NCBI RefSeq assembly: GCF_900637555.1
Contig: NZ_LR134378.1
Coordinates: 878,001-942,000, forward strand
Direction: 5' to 3'
Origin: Lautropia mirabilis
GTDB taxonomy: Bacteria; Pseudomonadota; Gammaproteobacteria; Burkholderiales; Burkholderiaceae_E
Length of the DNA: 64,000 nt
A program made the translations under genes and the position numbers. How positions within the stretch are numbered: the stretch's first letter is position 1; the number at the start of each line of letters is the position of its first letter. This document shows, in pieces, positions 37,768 to 47,488 of this stretch. The notes beneath the pieces are model-generated. The model saw nothing but the letters and a program-made list of their open reading frames with translations, ran no database searches and was not told the origin of the DNA.

Positions 37768-39315
37768 TTGCCCTCATCCCGCCAGTACGAGTACTTTGAC
37801 GACGACCCGTCCTTTCCCAGCACGCTGGTCATCAGTACGCTGTTCGTCGGGGCCTTCATCGGCTTTCTGAACGAGACCCTGCTCAACGTGGCCTTGCCCA
37901 CGCTGATGAGGGAGTTCTCGGTGGAAAAGACCACCGTGCAATGGATGGCCACGGGCTTTCTGCTGGTGATGGGGGCGCTGGCGCCGCTGACCGCCAGCCT
38001 GGTGCAGTGGCTTGATACCCGGCGGCTCACGCTGGTCACGCTGGGCACCTTCCTGGCGGGATCGCTGATCTGCGCGACGGCACCCACGTTCGGACTGCTG
38101 CTGACGGGGCGGCTGGTGCAGGCCGTGTCGGCGGCGCTCACCATGCCGTTGCTGATGAATGCCACGCTGGCCATCTATCCGCCCGAGCGACGCGGCAAGG
38201 TCATGGGGCTGGTGGCCATGGTGTTCAGCGCGGCCCCGGCACTGGGTCCCACGATCTCGGGCTTCATCATTGACCACTTCGGCTGGCGCTGGCTGTTCCT
38301 GCTGACCGTGCCGCTGATGCTGGTGGCTGTCCTGCTGGTGCTCCGTTACCTGAAAGTCACCCTGGTCGAGATCACGCGGCCACGTATCGATCTGCTGTCG
38401 GTCGTGCTGTCGGTGCTGGGCTTTGGCGGGCTGGTCTACGGCGGCAGCACGTTTTCCGAGGCATCCGCCCTGCAGCTGGCCGTATTGCTGCCGGTATCCC
38501 TGCTGATGGTCGGAGCGTTCGTGGTCCGTCAGTTCCGTCTGAAGACGCCGCTGCTGAACCTGCGGGCTTTCGGCCACGCACAGTTCGGCTATGCCGTCAT
38601 CGTGATGGCCAGCAACATCTTCCTGTTCCTGGGCATGGAGCTGCTCATGCCCATGTACGCCCAGCAGGTGCTCATGCTGTCGGCGACCGTCACCGGACTC
38701 ATCCTGCTGCCGGGCAGCATCGTCCAGGCACTGCTGATGCCGGTGTTCGGGACGCTGCTGGATCGGCGAGGCGGGCGATTCGTGGTCCTGCCGGGCACGG
38801 TGTTCATCCTCATCAGCCTGCTGGGCATGTGGCTCAGCTTTGATGCCACTTCCCGGGCCTGGTGGCTGGCCACGCTGTTTGGGCTCTTCTCGGCGGCGGG
38901 AGCGGCAGCCATGGTGTCCGAGACCTACGGCCTCAACGCCTTGCCGCGCAATCTCAACCCCCACGGCGCGGCCATCATGGCAACGCTCAACCCCATCGCC
39001 GGTGCGCTGGGCGCCGCCTTCTTCGTCGGTGTCACGCATCTGGGTGAACGGCTTTCCGCCAGCGCCGCGGGTGGCACAACAAAAACGACCGCTTCGACGG
39101 ATTTTCTGCACCCGGCCCTGGAATTGGGTCAGGCGGGAGGGCAGGGCGCGGCCATCGACACGACTGCGCACGCTGCAGCGACTGCGGGAGGCGCGCTGAC
39201 CGAGGCTGCCCGGGCCACCATGCTTGACGGCCTGCACCTGGCTTTCGGATTGGCGCCATTCGTGGCGCTGCTGATGCTCTGGGCGGCCAGCCGTTTTCAT
39301 CGCAAGGGCCAATAG
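37768..39315 (+). CDS. MFS transporter, DHA2 (EmrB/QacA-like) family
   Basis: 515 residues with about 14 hydrophobic segments, the DHA2 drug:H+ antiporter layout. The first helix contains GFLNETLLNVALPTLMREF, followed by VQWMATGFLLVMGALAPLTASL and the motif GRLVQAVSAALTMPLL. Helix 5 reads APALGPTISGFIIDHFGWRWLFLLTVP. The start is a TTG at 37768 with GGAG about 8 bases upstream inside the end of the permease gene. An insertion of about 45 residues (1045 bases into the gene onward, near residues 430-475) is rich in alanine, threonine and glycine before the last helix. Substrate unknown. It is coupled to the purine permease gene. Confidence 0.87.
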   Translation: MPSSRQYEYFDDDPSFPSTLVISTLFVGAFIGFLNETLLNVALPTLMREFSVEKTTVQWMATGFLLVMGALAPLTASLVQWLDTRRLTLVTLGTFLAGSLICATAPTFGLLLTGRLVQAVSAALTMPLLMNATLAIYPPERRGKVMGLVAMVFSAAPALGPTISGFIIDHFGWRWLFLLTVPLMLVAVLLVLRYLKVTLVEITRPRIDLLSVVLSVLGFGGLVYGGSTFSEASALQLAVLLPVSLLMVGAFVVRQFRLKTPLLNLRAFGHAQFGYAVIVMASNIFLFLGMELLMPMYAQQVLMLSATVTGLILLPGSIVQALLMPVFGTLLDRRGGRFVVLPGTVFILISLLGMWLSFDATSRAWWLATLFGLFSAAGAAAMVSETYGLNALPRNLNPHGAAIMATLNPIAGALGAAFFVGVTHLGERLSASAAGGTTKTTASTDFLHPALELGQAGGQGAAIDTTAHAAATAGGALTEAARATMLDGLHLAFGLAPFVALLMLWAASRFHRKGQ

Positions 39316-39380
39316 GTTCGTCAGGATGTGCTAGGTCTTGGCACATCCATCTTCGCTTGCTCCTCGACACAGGAGAATTC

Positions 39381-40997
39381 ATGAATACCCATGTCACGCC
39401 ATCCCCCCGGACGCGTTCGGCACCGCCACTGCAAGACCGTCCCTTCCGGCGGCACACCCGGCTGGCCCTGCTTGTCGGCAGTCTGCTGGTTGGAACAGTC
39501 GCATGGGCCGCCGGCCAGCACGGGCCATCGGCCTCAATGAATGGCGTCCGTGCAAACGCCTCCCAACAGACCGGCCAGACCGACATGGATGCCCTCGATT
39601 TCTCTCGTCTCGCCCCCGTGTCCGGAAGCACCCGTGTCAATGGCAAGGCCGTGGCCTACCGGGCTTACGAGAACGTCGTCTACGTTCGCAACCCGGTCGA
39701 TGCCGAGTACCAGAGCCTGAACATCTACGTGCCGGAGGCCTACTTCCAGGGTGGCACCATCCATGGCTACACGGCCAGAACGGCCCCCATCTTCCTGCCC
39801 AATCAGGTGGGGGGCTACATGCCGGCCAAGCCCGGGGTGATGGGGCAGGCAGGCTTTGGTCCGCGCGACCCTGACCAGGCCGACGCCATGCAGACGGCGC
39901 TGGCACGGGGTCTGGTGGTCGTCTCGCCCGGTGCGCGAGGGCGTACTCAGGCCACCGGCAAGGCGCCGGCCGCCATCGTCGACCTGAAGGCGGCGGTTCG
40001 CTACCTGAAGCACAACGATGCCGCCATGCCGGGTGATGCCAACCGGATCATCTCCAACGGGACCAGCGCCGGTGGTGCGCTGTCGGTCCTGCTGGGAGCC
40101 AGCGCCAACCAGCCCGACTACGAGCCCTACCTGAAGGCACTGGGGGCCGCCGACGCGCCCGACGACATCTTTGCCGTCTCGGCCTACTGCCCGATTTCCA
40201 TTCTGGAGCAGGCCGATGCCGCCTATGAATGGGAGTTCAATGGCGTCGATGAGTACGCCAAGATCGACATGCGTCAGATCGACTTCCATGTTAAGCGCAA
40301 GCTTGTGAAGGGAGTGCTCACTTCCGAGTAGAAGAAGGTTTCAAGCCAGCTCAAGCCACTGTTCACCGAATATGTGAATGCCCTGCACCTGCTCGGCCCG
40401 GATGGCCGCAAGCTCTCTCTGGATGCCCAGGGCAACGGCAGCTTCAAGGCGCATGTGGCTTCGTATCTGGCCGCCTCGGCCCAGAAGCAGCTGGATGCCG
40501 GCAAGGACCTGTCCGACCGTGGCTGGCTGACCCTTCAGGACGGCAAGGTGAAGGCCGTGGACTTTGCTGCCTTCGCACGCGCCGCAGGTCGCCAGAAGAC
40601 GCCGCCCGCTTTTGACGGTCTGGCGCTGGACAGTGGCGAGAACCAGGAGTTCGGAACCGAAACGGTGGATGCCCGGCATTTCACCGCGTACTCGGCGGCA
40701 CACAGCACGGTGAAGGGTGCCGGCATGGCCGACGCCCAGACCATCCGGCTGATGAACCCGATGAACTACATCGCCCATCGGCAGGCGGGGCCTCAGCACT
40801 GGCGCATCCGGCTGGGTACCGCCGACCGCGACACCTCCCACGCCATCGCCGTGATCCTGGCCACACGACTGCAGAACACCGGCAAGCAGGTGGATCTGTT
40901 CATGCCGTGGGACGTGCCGCACAGTGGTGACTACGACCTGGACGAGCTGTTCGGCTGGATCGACCGGACGGTCGCCGCAGGGCGGGGCGGACGCTGA
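39381..40997 (+). pseudogene. Secreted subtype-B tannase interrupted by an in-frame amber codon
   Basis: 538 codons with a TAG at codon 317 (40329-40331) and the same frame open on both sides. Tannases hydrolyse galloyl ester and depside bonds of tannins. A signal peptide (LALLVGSLLVGTVAWA, residues 28-43) predicts export. Both halves match Lactobacillus-type TanB: NGTSAGG with Ser229, then Lys406, Glu420, TADRDTS with Asp482/Asp484 and PHSGDYD with His514. Their spacing (14, 62, 32 residues) equals that of Lys343, Glu357, Asp419 and His451 in the L. plantarum enzyme. The stop sits where TSE-Q-KKVSSQLK would be expected, so a CAG to TAG change is likely. Without readthrough the protein lacks the catalytic Asp and His. 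AGGAG lies 6 bases before the ATG. Confidence 0.85.
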
Positions 40998-41095
40998 ACC
41001 TTTCAACAGGGGCCACGGATTCGTGGCCAGCACTACTGTCGGGGGTCTCCATTCCGCCCCCACGCGTGTGCCCAGCAGACACCTGACCCATGAAA

Positions 41096-41126
41096 AAAGC
41101 CGGTCCCCGCAAAAGGGACCGGCTTT
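41096..41126 (-). terminator. Terminator of the sucrose operon (possibly bidirectional)
   Basis: AAAGCCGGTCCC (41096-41107) pairs over 12 bp with GGGACCGGCTTT (41115-41126). In the minus-strand direction the stem ends in six Ts (complement of 41093-41098), about 90 bases after the MFS stop. In the plus direction only three Ts follow, so termination of the tannase transcript would be weaker. Confidence 0.85.
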
Positions 41127-41217
41127 CCGTAAAGCCCGGCAGCGCCGGGCGAACATGACGTCAGTTCACTGGACATGGCCCGCTCCCCGCAGGGAGGCGA
41201 GCCATGCCGGACGTGGA

Positions 41218-42582
41218 TCAGCCTTGCTTCTTGGCGCGATTCTGCATCGGGAAGTTGTGCTGACGCGGCAAGTGGGGCGTCGACACGAATAGCGTGGTGA
41301 TGCAGGCAAGCAGCAGCAGCACACCGGCGAAGGTCATGGCGTAACCCGGGTTGTGATCCAGCAACGTACGGTAGATCCAGCCGAAGCTCACCGTCTGGAG
41401 CAGCATGGGGATCACGATCATCATGTTGATGATGCCCATGTACACGCCATAGCGGCCTGAAGGAATCTCGGCCACGGCGATCATGTAGGGCACACCCAGA
41501 ATGCTGGCCCAGCCAATGCCGAAGCCGATCATCGGCAGGAACAGCATGAACTTGTTGGTGATGTGCGGGAACAGGCACAGCCCCAGGGACATCAGGGCCA
41601 GGGCAAAGGCATGCACCAGCTTGGCCTGATACTTGCGGGCCAGGTACATCAGCACGAAGGCCGACAGGAAGGTGACGACGTTGTAGAAGCCGTTGACCAG
41701 GCCGGTCCAGGCCACCGCCTGTTCATACAGGTGAGCAGCCTCTTTCGGCGTGGCGGCTTCCAGCCGGCCGAAGGCCGAATCGGCGATGCTGTGCGACACG
41801 AACTGCCAGTACACGAACATGGCGTACCACTGGAACATGTAGACCGCACCCAGCTGCCACAGGGTCTTCGGCATCACCAGGATGGCTTCGTAGATCTCCT
41901 TGACGGCAGCAATCAGACCGTGGGGTTTGGCGCGAATTTCGGCCAGCTCCTCGGGGGTGGGTTCGATTTCCGGGGTGGTCAGCACCGAGACCAGCACCGT
42001 GGCGATCGAGCAGAACGCACCGACGTAGAAGGAGCCATACACCCAGACCGGCATGCCTTCATCGGTCACGGCCGTGAAGTAGCGCTGGAAGAAGTACAGC
42101 GACACGTTGGCCAGCGTGATGCCCAGCCCTGCAAAGAAGCTCTGCATCAGGAAGCCGGTGGCATGCTGCTCATCGGGCAGCTTGTCGGCGATGAACGCAC
42201 GATACGGCTCCATGGCGGTGTTGTTGCTGGCGTCCAGCAGCCACAGCAGCAGCACGGCCATCCACAGCTCGGTGACGTGCGGATACAGGAACAGGCAGAT
42301 GCTGCAGCCGATCGCGCCGATCAGGAAGAACGGGCGCCGGCGGCCCATGCCGGGAATCCAGGTCCGGTCACTGATGGCACCAATGAGCGGCTGGATGATC
42401 AGGCCGGTCACCGGCCCGGCCAGGTTCAGCAGTGGCAGTTGGTCGGGGTTGGCATTCAGCATGCTGAACACCGGGTTGATGGCAGTCTGCTGCAGCCCGA
42501 AGCTGTACTGAATGCCGAAGAACCCGAAGTTCATCAGCAATATCTGCCGAAATGTCATCACCACGCGATGATCTATCTTCAT
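41218..42582 (-). CDS. MFS/GPH-type sugar transporter (sucrose transporter-like)
   Basis: 454 residues with about 12 membrane segments. LLNLAGPVTGLIIQPLIGAISDRTWIPGMGRRRPFFLIGAIG and LDASNNTAMEPYRAFIADKLP are typical of the GPH/SUT (SLC45-like) disaccharide:proton symporters. The middle loop (PEIEPTPEELAEIRAKP) is cytoplasmic. It is the last gene of the minus-strand run amylosucrase, porin, transporter, with 57 bases to the porin gene and a terminator behind it. Context strongly suggests sucrose as substrate; the sequence alone indicates only an alpha-glucoside or sucrose type. Confidence 0.87.
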   Translation of the reverse strand: MKIDHRVVMTFRQILLMNFGFFGIQYSFGLQQTAINPVFSMLNANPDQLPLLNLAGPVTGLIIQPLIGAISDRTWIPGMGRRRPFFLIGAIGCSICLFLYPHVTELWMAVLLLWLLDASNNTAMEPYRAFIADKLPDEQHATGFLMQSFFAGLGITLANVSLYFFQRYFTAVTDEGMPVWVYGSFYVGAFCSIATVLVSVLTTPEIEPTPEELAEIRAKPHGLIAAVKEIYEAILVMPKTLWQLGAVYMFQWYAMFVYWQFVSHSIADSAFGRLEAATPKEAAHLYEQAVAWTGLVNGFYNVVTFLSAFVLMYLARKYQAKLVHAFALALMSLGLCLFPHITNKFMLFLPMIGFGIGWASILGVPYMIAVAEIPSGRYGVYMGIINMMIVIPMLLQTVSFGWIYRTLLDHNPGYAMTFAGVLLLLACITTLFVSTPHLPRQHNFPMQNRAKKQG

Positions 42583-42639
42583 GGGAGTGATTTCCTCTGA
42601 AAGACGGCGCCGGACCCCGGCGCCGGGAACACGCGACTA

Positions 42640-44067
42640 TCAGAACCAGGCTTCCACCTGGGCACCATAGGTCACGGCGCTGCGCTTGTTGGCGAACGAG
42701 GTCACGGCCGTGTTGCAGTCACGACCGGTGCAGGCCACGGGGCCGGCATTGGCTGCCGCATCGTTCCACTTCGCGTAGGTGGCAAAGAACCGCAATGCGG
42801 GCCGTGCCATCATGCCCGGCCCCATCGAGAACTGCGTGCCCAGCGTCACCTTGGACAGCGTGCGGGTCGATTGCGAATCCTGCTTGACGCGCTGGTGGCT
42901 CAGCTCGGAGAACAGGCCCAGCACCTCGTTGATGTTGTAGAGCGGACGGGTGCCCACCCACATCTCGCGCATCTTCACGTCGTTGACCTTGGCGTGGCGA
43001 TAGCCCACGGTCGAGGTGGCCGACCACTTGCTGTGAGCCGGCTCGTAAAGCCAGTGGTCGAACACCATCCATTCGCGGCGCTTGTCGGTGCTGCCACCCA
43101 CACCGTAGCCCTTCAGCAGGGCTGCATCGTGGGCAAACTGCAGCACCAGCGAGTTCGTGCCGCCCAGGCCGAAGGCATTGGCCTGCTCGTGAGACAGGGT
43201 GAACGCCGTGCCGTTGTTGCCCGACTTGTTGTCGATGGTCCGGGTCTCGCGCACCACCACGTCCACATTCGGCGTGGCCGGATTGTTGTCCAGGTCCACC
43301 GACTGCGTGGTGTCCACCGTGTAGGTGCTGGTGCCGTCGCGATTGCTGGCGCGCACCAGGTCCATGCCCACCGTCAGCTTGCCGCCCGGATTGACCCCGA
43401 TCTCTTCCAGCCGGAAGTCATGCACCGTGGCCGAACGCGAACCGCCCCCGATCAGGTCGGGGTTGTAGCCGCCGAGTCCGTTGTTGACCCCATAGCCGGT
43501 GAAGTCGCCCATCCGGAACATCGCGTAGGCGAACTTGCCCGGGCCCAGCGTCACGTTGTCCAGACCGAAGCCCGGACCCTGACCCGGCTCCCAGTACGTG
43601 TAGTCCATCATGTGGACATCGGGATTCTTGTAGAAGCGCTTGCCCACCCACAGGATCGCCCCGTCCAGGGCCCGCACGTCCAGCGACGAGCCGATGTCCG
43701 TGGCCGTCACGAACAGCTCGCGCAGTGCTGGCGTGCTCTGCTCCCAGTTGGCCATGCCCTGGGTACCGTGCGACAGCGTGATCTTGGCGTCGAACTTGGT
43801 GCCCTTGACCTCACCCAGGTGCGACCCCAGCTTCAAATCCACGTAGGAATCGCATTCGTTACCCAGGCGGAAGAACGTTGCCGCACCCGGCAGGCGGAAG
43901 CAGGCCTGCGAACCACCATCGGACGTGGTGCCAGCGCCGCTGCGCATGTAGGCACCAAACGAGAAGGTGGGGGTGTTGGTCTCCTCGGCCATGGCCGATG
44001 TACTCAGGCACGACATGGCCAGTACGATGCCCGTACCGGCTGCGGCCATCATCTGCGTCTTCTTCAA
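42640..44067 (-). CDS. LamB-type carbohydrate porin
   Basis: 475 residues. A signal peptide (residues 1-27, ending STSAMA) leads to an outer-membrane beta-barrel that ends in the usual aromatic residue (EAWF). LamB/ScrY landmarks are GAYMRSGAG at the mature N-terminus, a disulphide-prone pair around QACFRLPG...GNECDSYVDLKLG, and ILWVGKRFYKNPDVHMMDYTYWE. It would admit sucrose or maltodextrins. The start is a TTG at 44067, fixed by a perfect AGGAG 6 bases upstream. It lies 142 bases after amylosucrase and is probably co-transcribed with it. Confidence 0.92.
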   Translation of the reverse strand: MKKTQMMAAAGTGIVLAMSCLSTSAMAEETNTPTFSFGAYMRSGAGTTSDGGSQACFRLPGAATFFRLGNECDSYVDLKLGSHLGEVKGTKFDAKITLSHGTQGMANWEQSTPALRELFVTATDIGSSLDVRALDGAILWVGKRFYKNPDVHMMDYTYWEPGQGPGFGLDNVTLGPGKFAYAMFRMGDFTGYGVNNGLGGYNPDLIGGGSRSATVHDFRLEEIGVNPGGKLTVGMDLVRASNRDGTSTYTVDTTQSVDLDNNPATPNVDVVVRETRTIDNKSGNNGTAFTLSHEQANAFGLGGTNSLVLQFAHDAALLKGYGVGGSTDKRREWMVFDHWLYEPAHSKWSATSTVGYRHAKVNDVKMREMWVGTRPLYNINEVLGLFSELSHQRVKQDSQSTRTLSKVTLGTQFSMGPGMMARPALRFFATYAKWNDAAANAGPVACTGRDCNTAVTSFANKRSAVTYGAQVEAWF

Positions 44068-44209
44068 GAGAGCTCCTTTCTACTTCAGGCAAAAGGGTTG
44101 GGGGTAGAGAGAGGGGCGGCTGGCCGGAACAGGGTGAGCTGGTCTGGCCGCCGCCGGCAACCGGATGCCGGATCCCGCAGCGCGGAGAACCCGGTATCCG
44201 GTCGGGAGG

Positions 44210-46147
44210 TCAGGCGTGAGCACCTGACTCCGGTGCGCGGATCTCCAGCCAGAGCACCCCGTAAGGTGCCAGCGTCACACCGTGGCGCAGGTTGTACGTG
44301 CGGTCGGTCAGCAGGTCGCGCACCGGATGGTCGGGCATGGCCTGGAAGACCTGGGCCGGGCAGTGCTGCTCGAACTCGCTGTAGTTGGCCAGCACCAGCA
44401 CCGTCTGCTCGGCGCTGCTGCGCGTGTAGCCCAGCACGGCCGGATTGGCAGCCCGGTAGCCGATCAGCTCGCCCCCGGCGAAAGCCGGCGTGTTGGCGCG
44501 GATGATGATCATGCTGCGCAGGCCGGTGAAGATCTGGCCGGGCACCGTGTTGGGGTTGTTGCGCTGCTCGTAGCGGGCCACATCGCGGCGCGGGCGGTGG
44601 ATCCAGCGGCTGTCGTCGGCCTCGTCGGGCGAGTTCAGGTAGCTGGGATCATTCAACGTGCCCACCTCGTCGCCCAGATAGATCAGCGGCAGGCCGCCCG
44701 TGCTCAGGATCGTGCTGAACAGCAGCAGCATTCGTTGCACCGCCAGCGGGTCGCCCTGCTCCAGACCGGCCAGCGAGGCGAAGGTGCCGCTCACGCGGGC
44801 ATCGCCCGTGTCGGGGTTCTCCTGGAAGGGGACGCCGCGCGCGAAGCTGCCGGGGAAGCGGTTGTTGTAGAACCGGTTCAGGAACTTGCGGTGGTCGTAG
44901 CCGTTGATGCCGAACTGGGCGGCATCCTCGTCGGCAAAGGTCCAGCCGATGTCATCGTGGCTGCGCACATAGTTCACCCAGGCCGTGTCGTGCGGCAGGT
45001 GGTGCCATTTCTCCAGCGCCTGCTGCAGCAGGTTCACCTCGCGGGTGGCCAGCGAGTTCCATTGCAGCGCCATCTGCAGCGGGTTGTACGACAGCTGGCA
45101 CTCTTCCGGCGAGATGTAGGACATCACCTCGGCCGGGTGCACGATGGCTTCAGACTTGAAGAGCAGCGATGGTGCGGCGATCCGGGCCAGTGCGTTGAAG
45201 GCGCGGATCAGGTTGTGCACCTCGGGCAGGCTCTCGCAGGGGGTGCCCGGGCGCTTCCAGACGAAGGCCACCGCGTCCAGACGCAGGATCTCGGCGCCCA
45301 GGTTGGCAATGGCCAGCATCTCGCCCGCCATGGCGTTGAACACCGCCGGGTTGCTGTAGTTCAGGTCCCACTGGAACGTGTGGAAGGTCGTCCAGATCCA
45401 GCGGCCGTCGGGCAGCTGCGAGAAGGCACCCCGGTGCTCGTCCGGGAAGATCTCGCGCACCGTGCGCTCGTAGATGTCGGGCTGGGTGCGGTCGGGGAAC
45501 AGGAAATAGAAGTCCTTGTAGGCGGGATCACCCTTCACGGCGGCCTGTGCCCAGGGGTGGTCGTTGGCCGTGTGGTTGAAGATGAAGTCCAGCACCAGGC
45601 TGATGCCTTCCTTGCGCAGGGCCTTGGCCAGCGCCCGCAGATCCTCGATCGTGCCGATCTCGGGGTTCACGTCACGGTAGCTGCTGACCGCATAGCCGCC
45701 GTCGCTGTTGCCCGGGGGGACCTTGAACGGGGGCATCAGGTGCAGGTAGGAAAGTCCCAGCTCCTTGAAGTAGGGAATCTGGTCCTGCAGGTTCTTCAGG
45801 TTGCCGGCGAAGCGGTCCACATAGAGGACGCCGCCCACCACCTTCTCCGACTGGAACCAGGTGGGGTTCTTCTCACGAGCCTCGTCCAGCGCCTTCATCT
45901 CCTTCGGGCGCTCGGACCAGCCCGTCCAGGCCATCTCGATCAGTGCATCAAGCTGCGCCAGGAAGTCCGGACGATGCCCGTAGAGGGGCTGCAGATTGTC
46001 CAGCAGCGCCGGAAGATGGGTTTTCAGTCGATCCTCGAACTGCTGCCACTGAGCACCGGAGGCCTTGCGGCCCAGACGGTGCACCAGCGCATTTCGCACA
46101 TGTTCGAAAGCCAGGGTCTGTTGTTGTTCCAGTGTCAGCATGGCCAT
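44210..46147 (-). CDS. Amylosucrase (GH13 subfamily 4)
   Basis: 645 residues, close to Neisseria polysaccharea amylosucrase, to which it is similar throughout. The enzyme transfers the glucose of sucrose onto an alpha-1,4-glucan and releases fructose, without nucleotide sugars. Catalytic residues are in place: Asp291 ([13 protein letters not shown]), Glu333 (FKSEAIVHP) and Asp398 ([14 protein letters not shown]), matching Asp286/Glu328/Asp393 of the Neisseria enzyme. No signal peptide is seen, so action in the cytoplasm is likely. The start at 46147 has AGGA 6 bases upstream; the ATG at 46141 and the longer frame to 46183 are alternatives. First gene of the sucrose operon. Confidence 0.96.
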   Translation of the reverse strand: MAMLTLEQQQTLAFEHVRNALVHRLGRKASGAQWQQFEDRLKTHLPALLDNLQPLYGHRPDFLAQLDALIEMAWTGWSERPKEMKALDEAREKNPTWFQSEKVVGGVLYVDRFAGNLKNLQDQIPYFKELGLSYLHLMPPFKVPPGNSDGGYAVSSYRDVNPEIGTIEDLRALAKALRKEGISLVLDFIFNHTANDHPWAQAAVKGDPAYKDFYFLFPDRTQPDIYERTVREIFPDEHRGAFSQLPDGRWIWTTFHTFQWDLNYSNPAVFNAMAGEMLAIANLGAEILRLDAVAFVWKRPGTPCESLPEVHNLIRAFNALARIAAPSLLFKSEAIVHPAEVMSYISPEECQLSYNPLQMALQWNSLATREVNLLQQALEKWHHLPHDTAWVNYVRSHDDIGWTFADEDAAQFGINGYDHRKFLNRFYNNRFPGSFARGVPFQENPDTGDARVSGTFASLAGLEQGDPLAVQRMLLLFSTILSTGGLPLIYLGDEVGTLNDPSYLNSPDEADDSRWIHRPRRDVARYEQRNNPNTVPGQIFTGLRSMIIIRANTPAFAGGELIGYRAANPAVLGYTRSSAEQTVLVLANYSEFEQHCPAQVFQAMPDHPVRDLLTDRTYNLRHGVTLAPYGVLWLEIRAPESGAHA

Positions 46148-46636
46148 GCCCGTCCTGCAGGGGGTTGCGTGATGCGCATACATGAAAATGAGGTTGGTTG
46201 TGACACGCGGCCGCCTTCATGGTGCCAGGCCCTCCTGCCAGCCTGGCCCAGGCGTTTTCACGTTCGTAACCCGAACGTTGCAACACGTCACATCGCAAAA
46301 ATGTACTACGCCCGGGGGTAACGCAGCGCAGCAAAACCTACGGGCAGACGTGGAATCTGCAAAATGGCAGGGAACGCGACCAGATTGCCTAATCGGTAGG
46401 CATGTCAGCGCCCCGATGAGGCCGGAAACGTGACTGAAGAGGGCATGCGGGCCTGGCAGGGCAGGGAAAGACCCCGGGATGACCCTGGCATGCTGCAGGC
46501 GCACATGACAGACTGGAAACCTGTGGCCTGTCGACCCTCTGCTACCGACGGTGCCCGGCCGGTTCCGGGTGGCCCTGCCAGTTGATCGCCGCCTTGGGCG
46601 CAGGTGCGCCGGCCGTGACGCACCGCCCTCTCATGG
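46148..46636. other. Divergent control region of the sucrose operon and rplC operon
   Basis: About 490 bases with no supportable gene. It holds the amylosucrase promoter on the minus strand (not placed with confidence), a symmetrical candidate operator at 46260-46278, and upstream sequence of the rplC promoter on the plus strand. No regulator gene for the sugar operon is visible nearby. Confidence 0.4.
46260..46278. promoter_or_regulatory. Candidate operator upstream of amylosucrase
   Basis: A perfect inverted repeat ACGTTCG-N5-CGAACGT lies 113 bases before the amylosucrase start, a usual place for a LacI-type or similar sugar-responsive repressor. The protein that would bind is unknown, and a single occurrence cannot establish function. 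Confidence 0.35.
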
Positions 46637-46665
46637 TTGCGTCCAGGGGGTGGCCGGTTTATACT
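46637..46665 (+). promoter_or_regulatory. Promoter of the rplC-rpsQ operon
   Basis: TTGCGT (46637-46642) and TATACT (46660-46665) are exactly 17 bases apart, with the start expected near 46672 and a 65-base leader to rplC. The -10 box matches 5 of 6. It supplies the transcription lost by separation from rpsJ. Confidence 0.7.
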
Positions 46666-46736
46666 TCCCCGCTTTGGTAAGGCTTGCGGCCAATCGAAGC
46701 CGCAGGTGTCGATAATCGCTTGAAGGGGGTCTCCGC

Positions 46737-47471
46737 ATGGGGTCTCAGGCTGATGTTTCCGGCGGCGCCGGAAGTCAGGCTAGTTCCGCTTTTGGTCTGC
46801 TGGGCCGAAAGGTCGGAATGATGCGAATCTTTACTGATGATGGTGAAAGCATTCCTGTCACCGTCATCGATGTTTCCGGTAACCGGGTCTCGCAGGTCAA
46901 GTCCGTCGAAAAGGACGGCTACTCTGCCGTTCAGCTCGTCTACGGCGAGCGTCGCGCATCCCGCGTCAATGCCGCTGAAGCAGGTCACTATGCCAAGGCT
47001 GGCGTCCAGGCCGGTACCGTGGCAGCCGAATTCCACGTCTCGCCCGAGCGTGCTGCCGAAGTTCCGGCCGGCACGGTGCTGGGCGCAGATCACTTCGTGG
47101 TCGGTCAGTACATCGACGTGCAGGGTACCTCGCAAGGTAAAGGCTTTGCCGGCACCATCAAACGTCACAACTTCGGTTCCCAGCGTGCCTCGCACGGTAA
47201 CTCGCGTTCGCACCGCGTTCCGGGTTCCATCGGCATGGCGCAGGATCCGGGTCGCGTGTTCCCGGGTCAGCGCATGTCCGGTCAGATGGGTAACGTCACC
47301 CGCACCGTCCAGAATCTGGTCGTCGAGCGCATCGACACCGAGCGTGGTCTGTTGCTGGTTCGTGGCGCCGTGCCGGGCTCGGCTGGCGGTCATCTGGTCA
47401 TCACCCCGTCGGTCAAGCGCCGCCTGAAGCCCGTCCGGGCCGAGGCAGCCGAGGCCAAGGGCAAGGCTTGA
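46737..47471 (+). CDS. rplC: 50S ribosomal protein L3 with N-terminal extension
   Basis: 244 residues, against about 209-220 in relatives. The usual start region ([13 protein letters not shown]) is preceded by about 20 residues, [19 protein letters not shown]. No alternative start codon lies between the ATG at 46737 and the MM in GMMRIF, and AGGGGG precedes the ATG, so the extension is probably real. The conserved loop [24 protein letters not shown] is present. It is now the first gene of its operon, unlike the usual arrangement behind rpsJ. Confidence 0.95.
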   Translation: MGSQADVSGGAGSQASSAFGLLGRKVGMMRIFTDDGESIPVTVIDVSGNRVSQVKSVEKDGYSAVQLVYGERRASRVNAAEAGHYAKAGVQAGTVAAEFHVSPERAAEVPAGTVLGADHFVVGQYIDVQGTSQGKGFAGTIKRHNFGSQRASHGNSRSHRVPGSIGMAQDPGRVFPGQRMSGQMGNVTRTVQNLVVERIDTERGLLLVRGAVPGSAGGHLVITPSVKRRLKPVRAEAAEAKGKA

Positions 47472-47488
47472 GAGAGGATCGTTCGAAC

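Noticed and set aside
47480-47488. GTTCGAAC palindrome before rplD, similar to the half-site of the amylosucrase repeat
   Set aside because: It lacks the N5 spacing and overlaps the rplC-rplD junction, so it is most likely chance.
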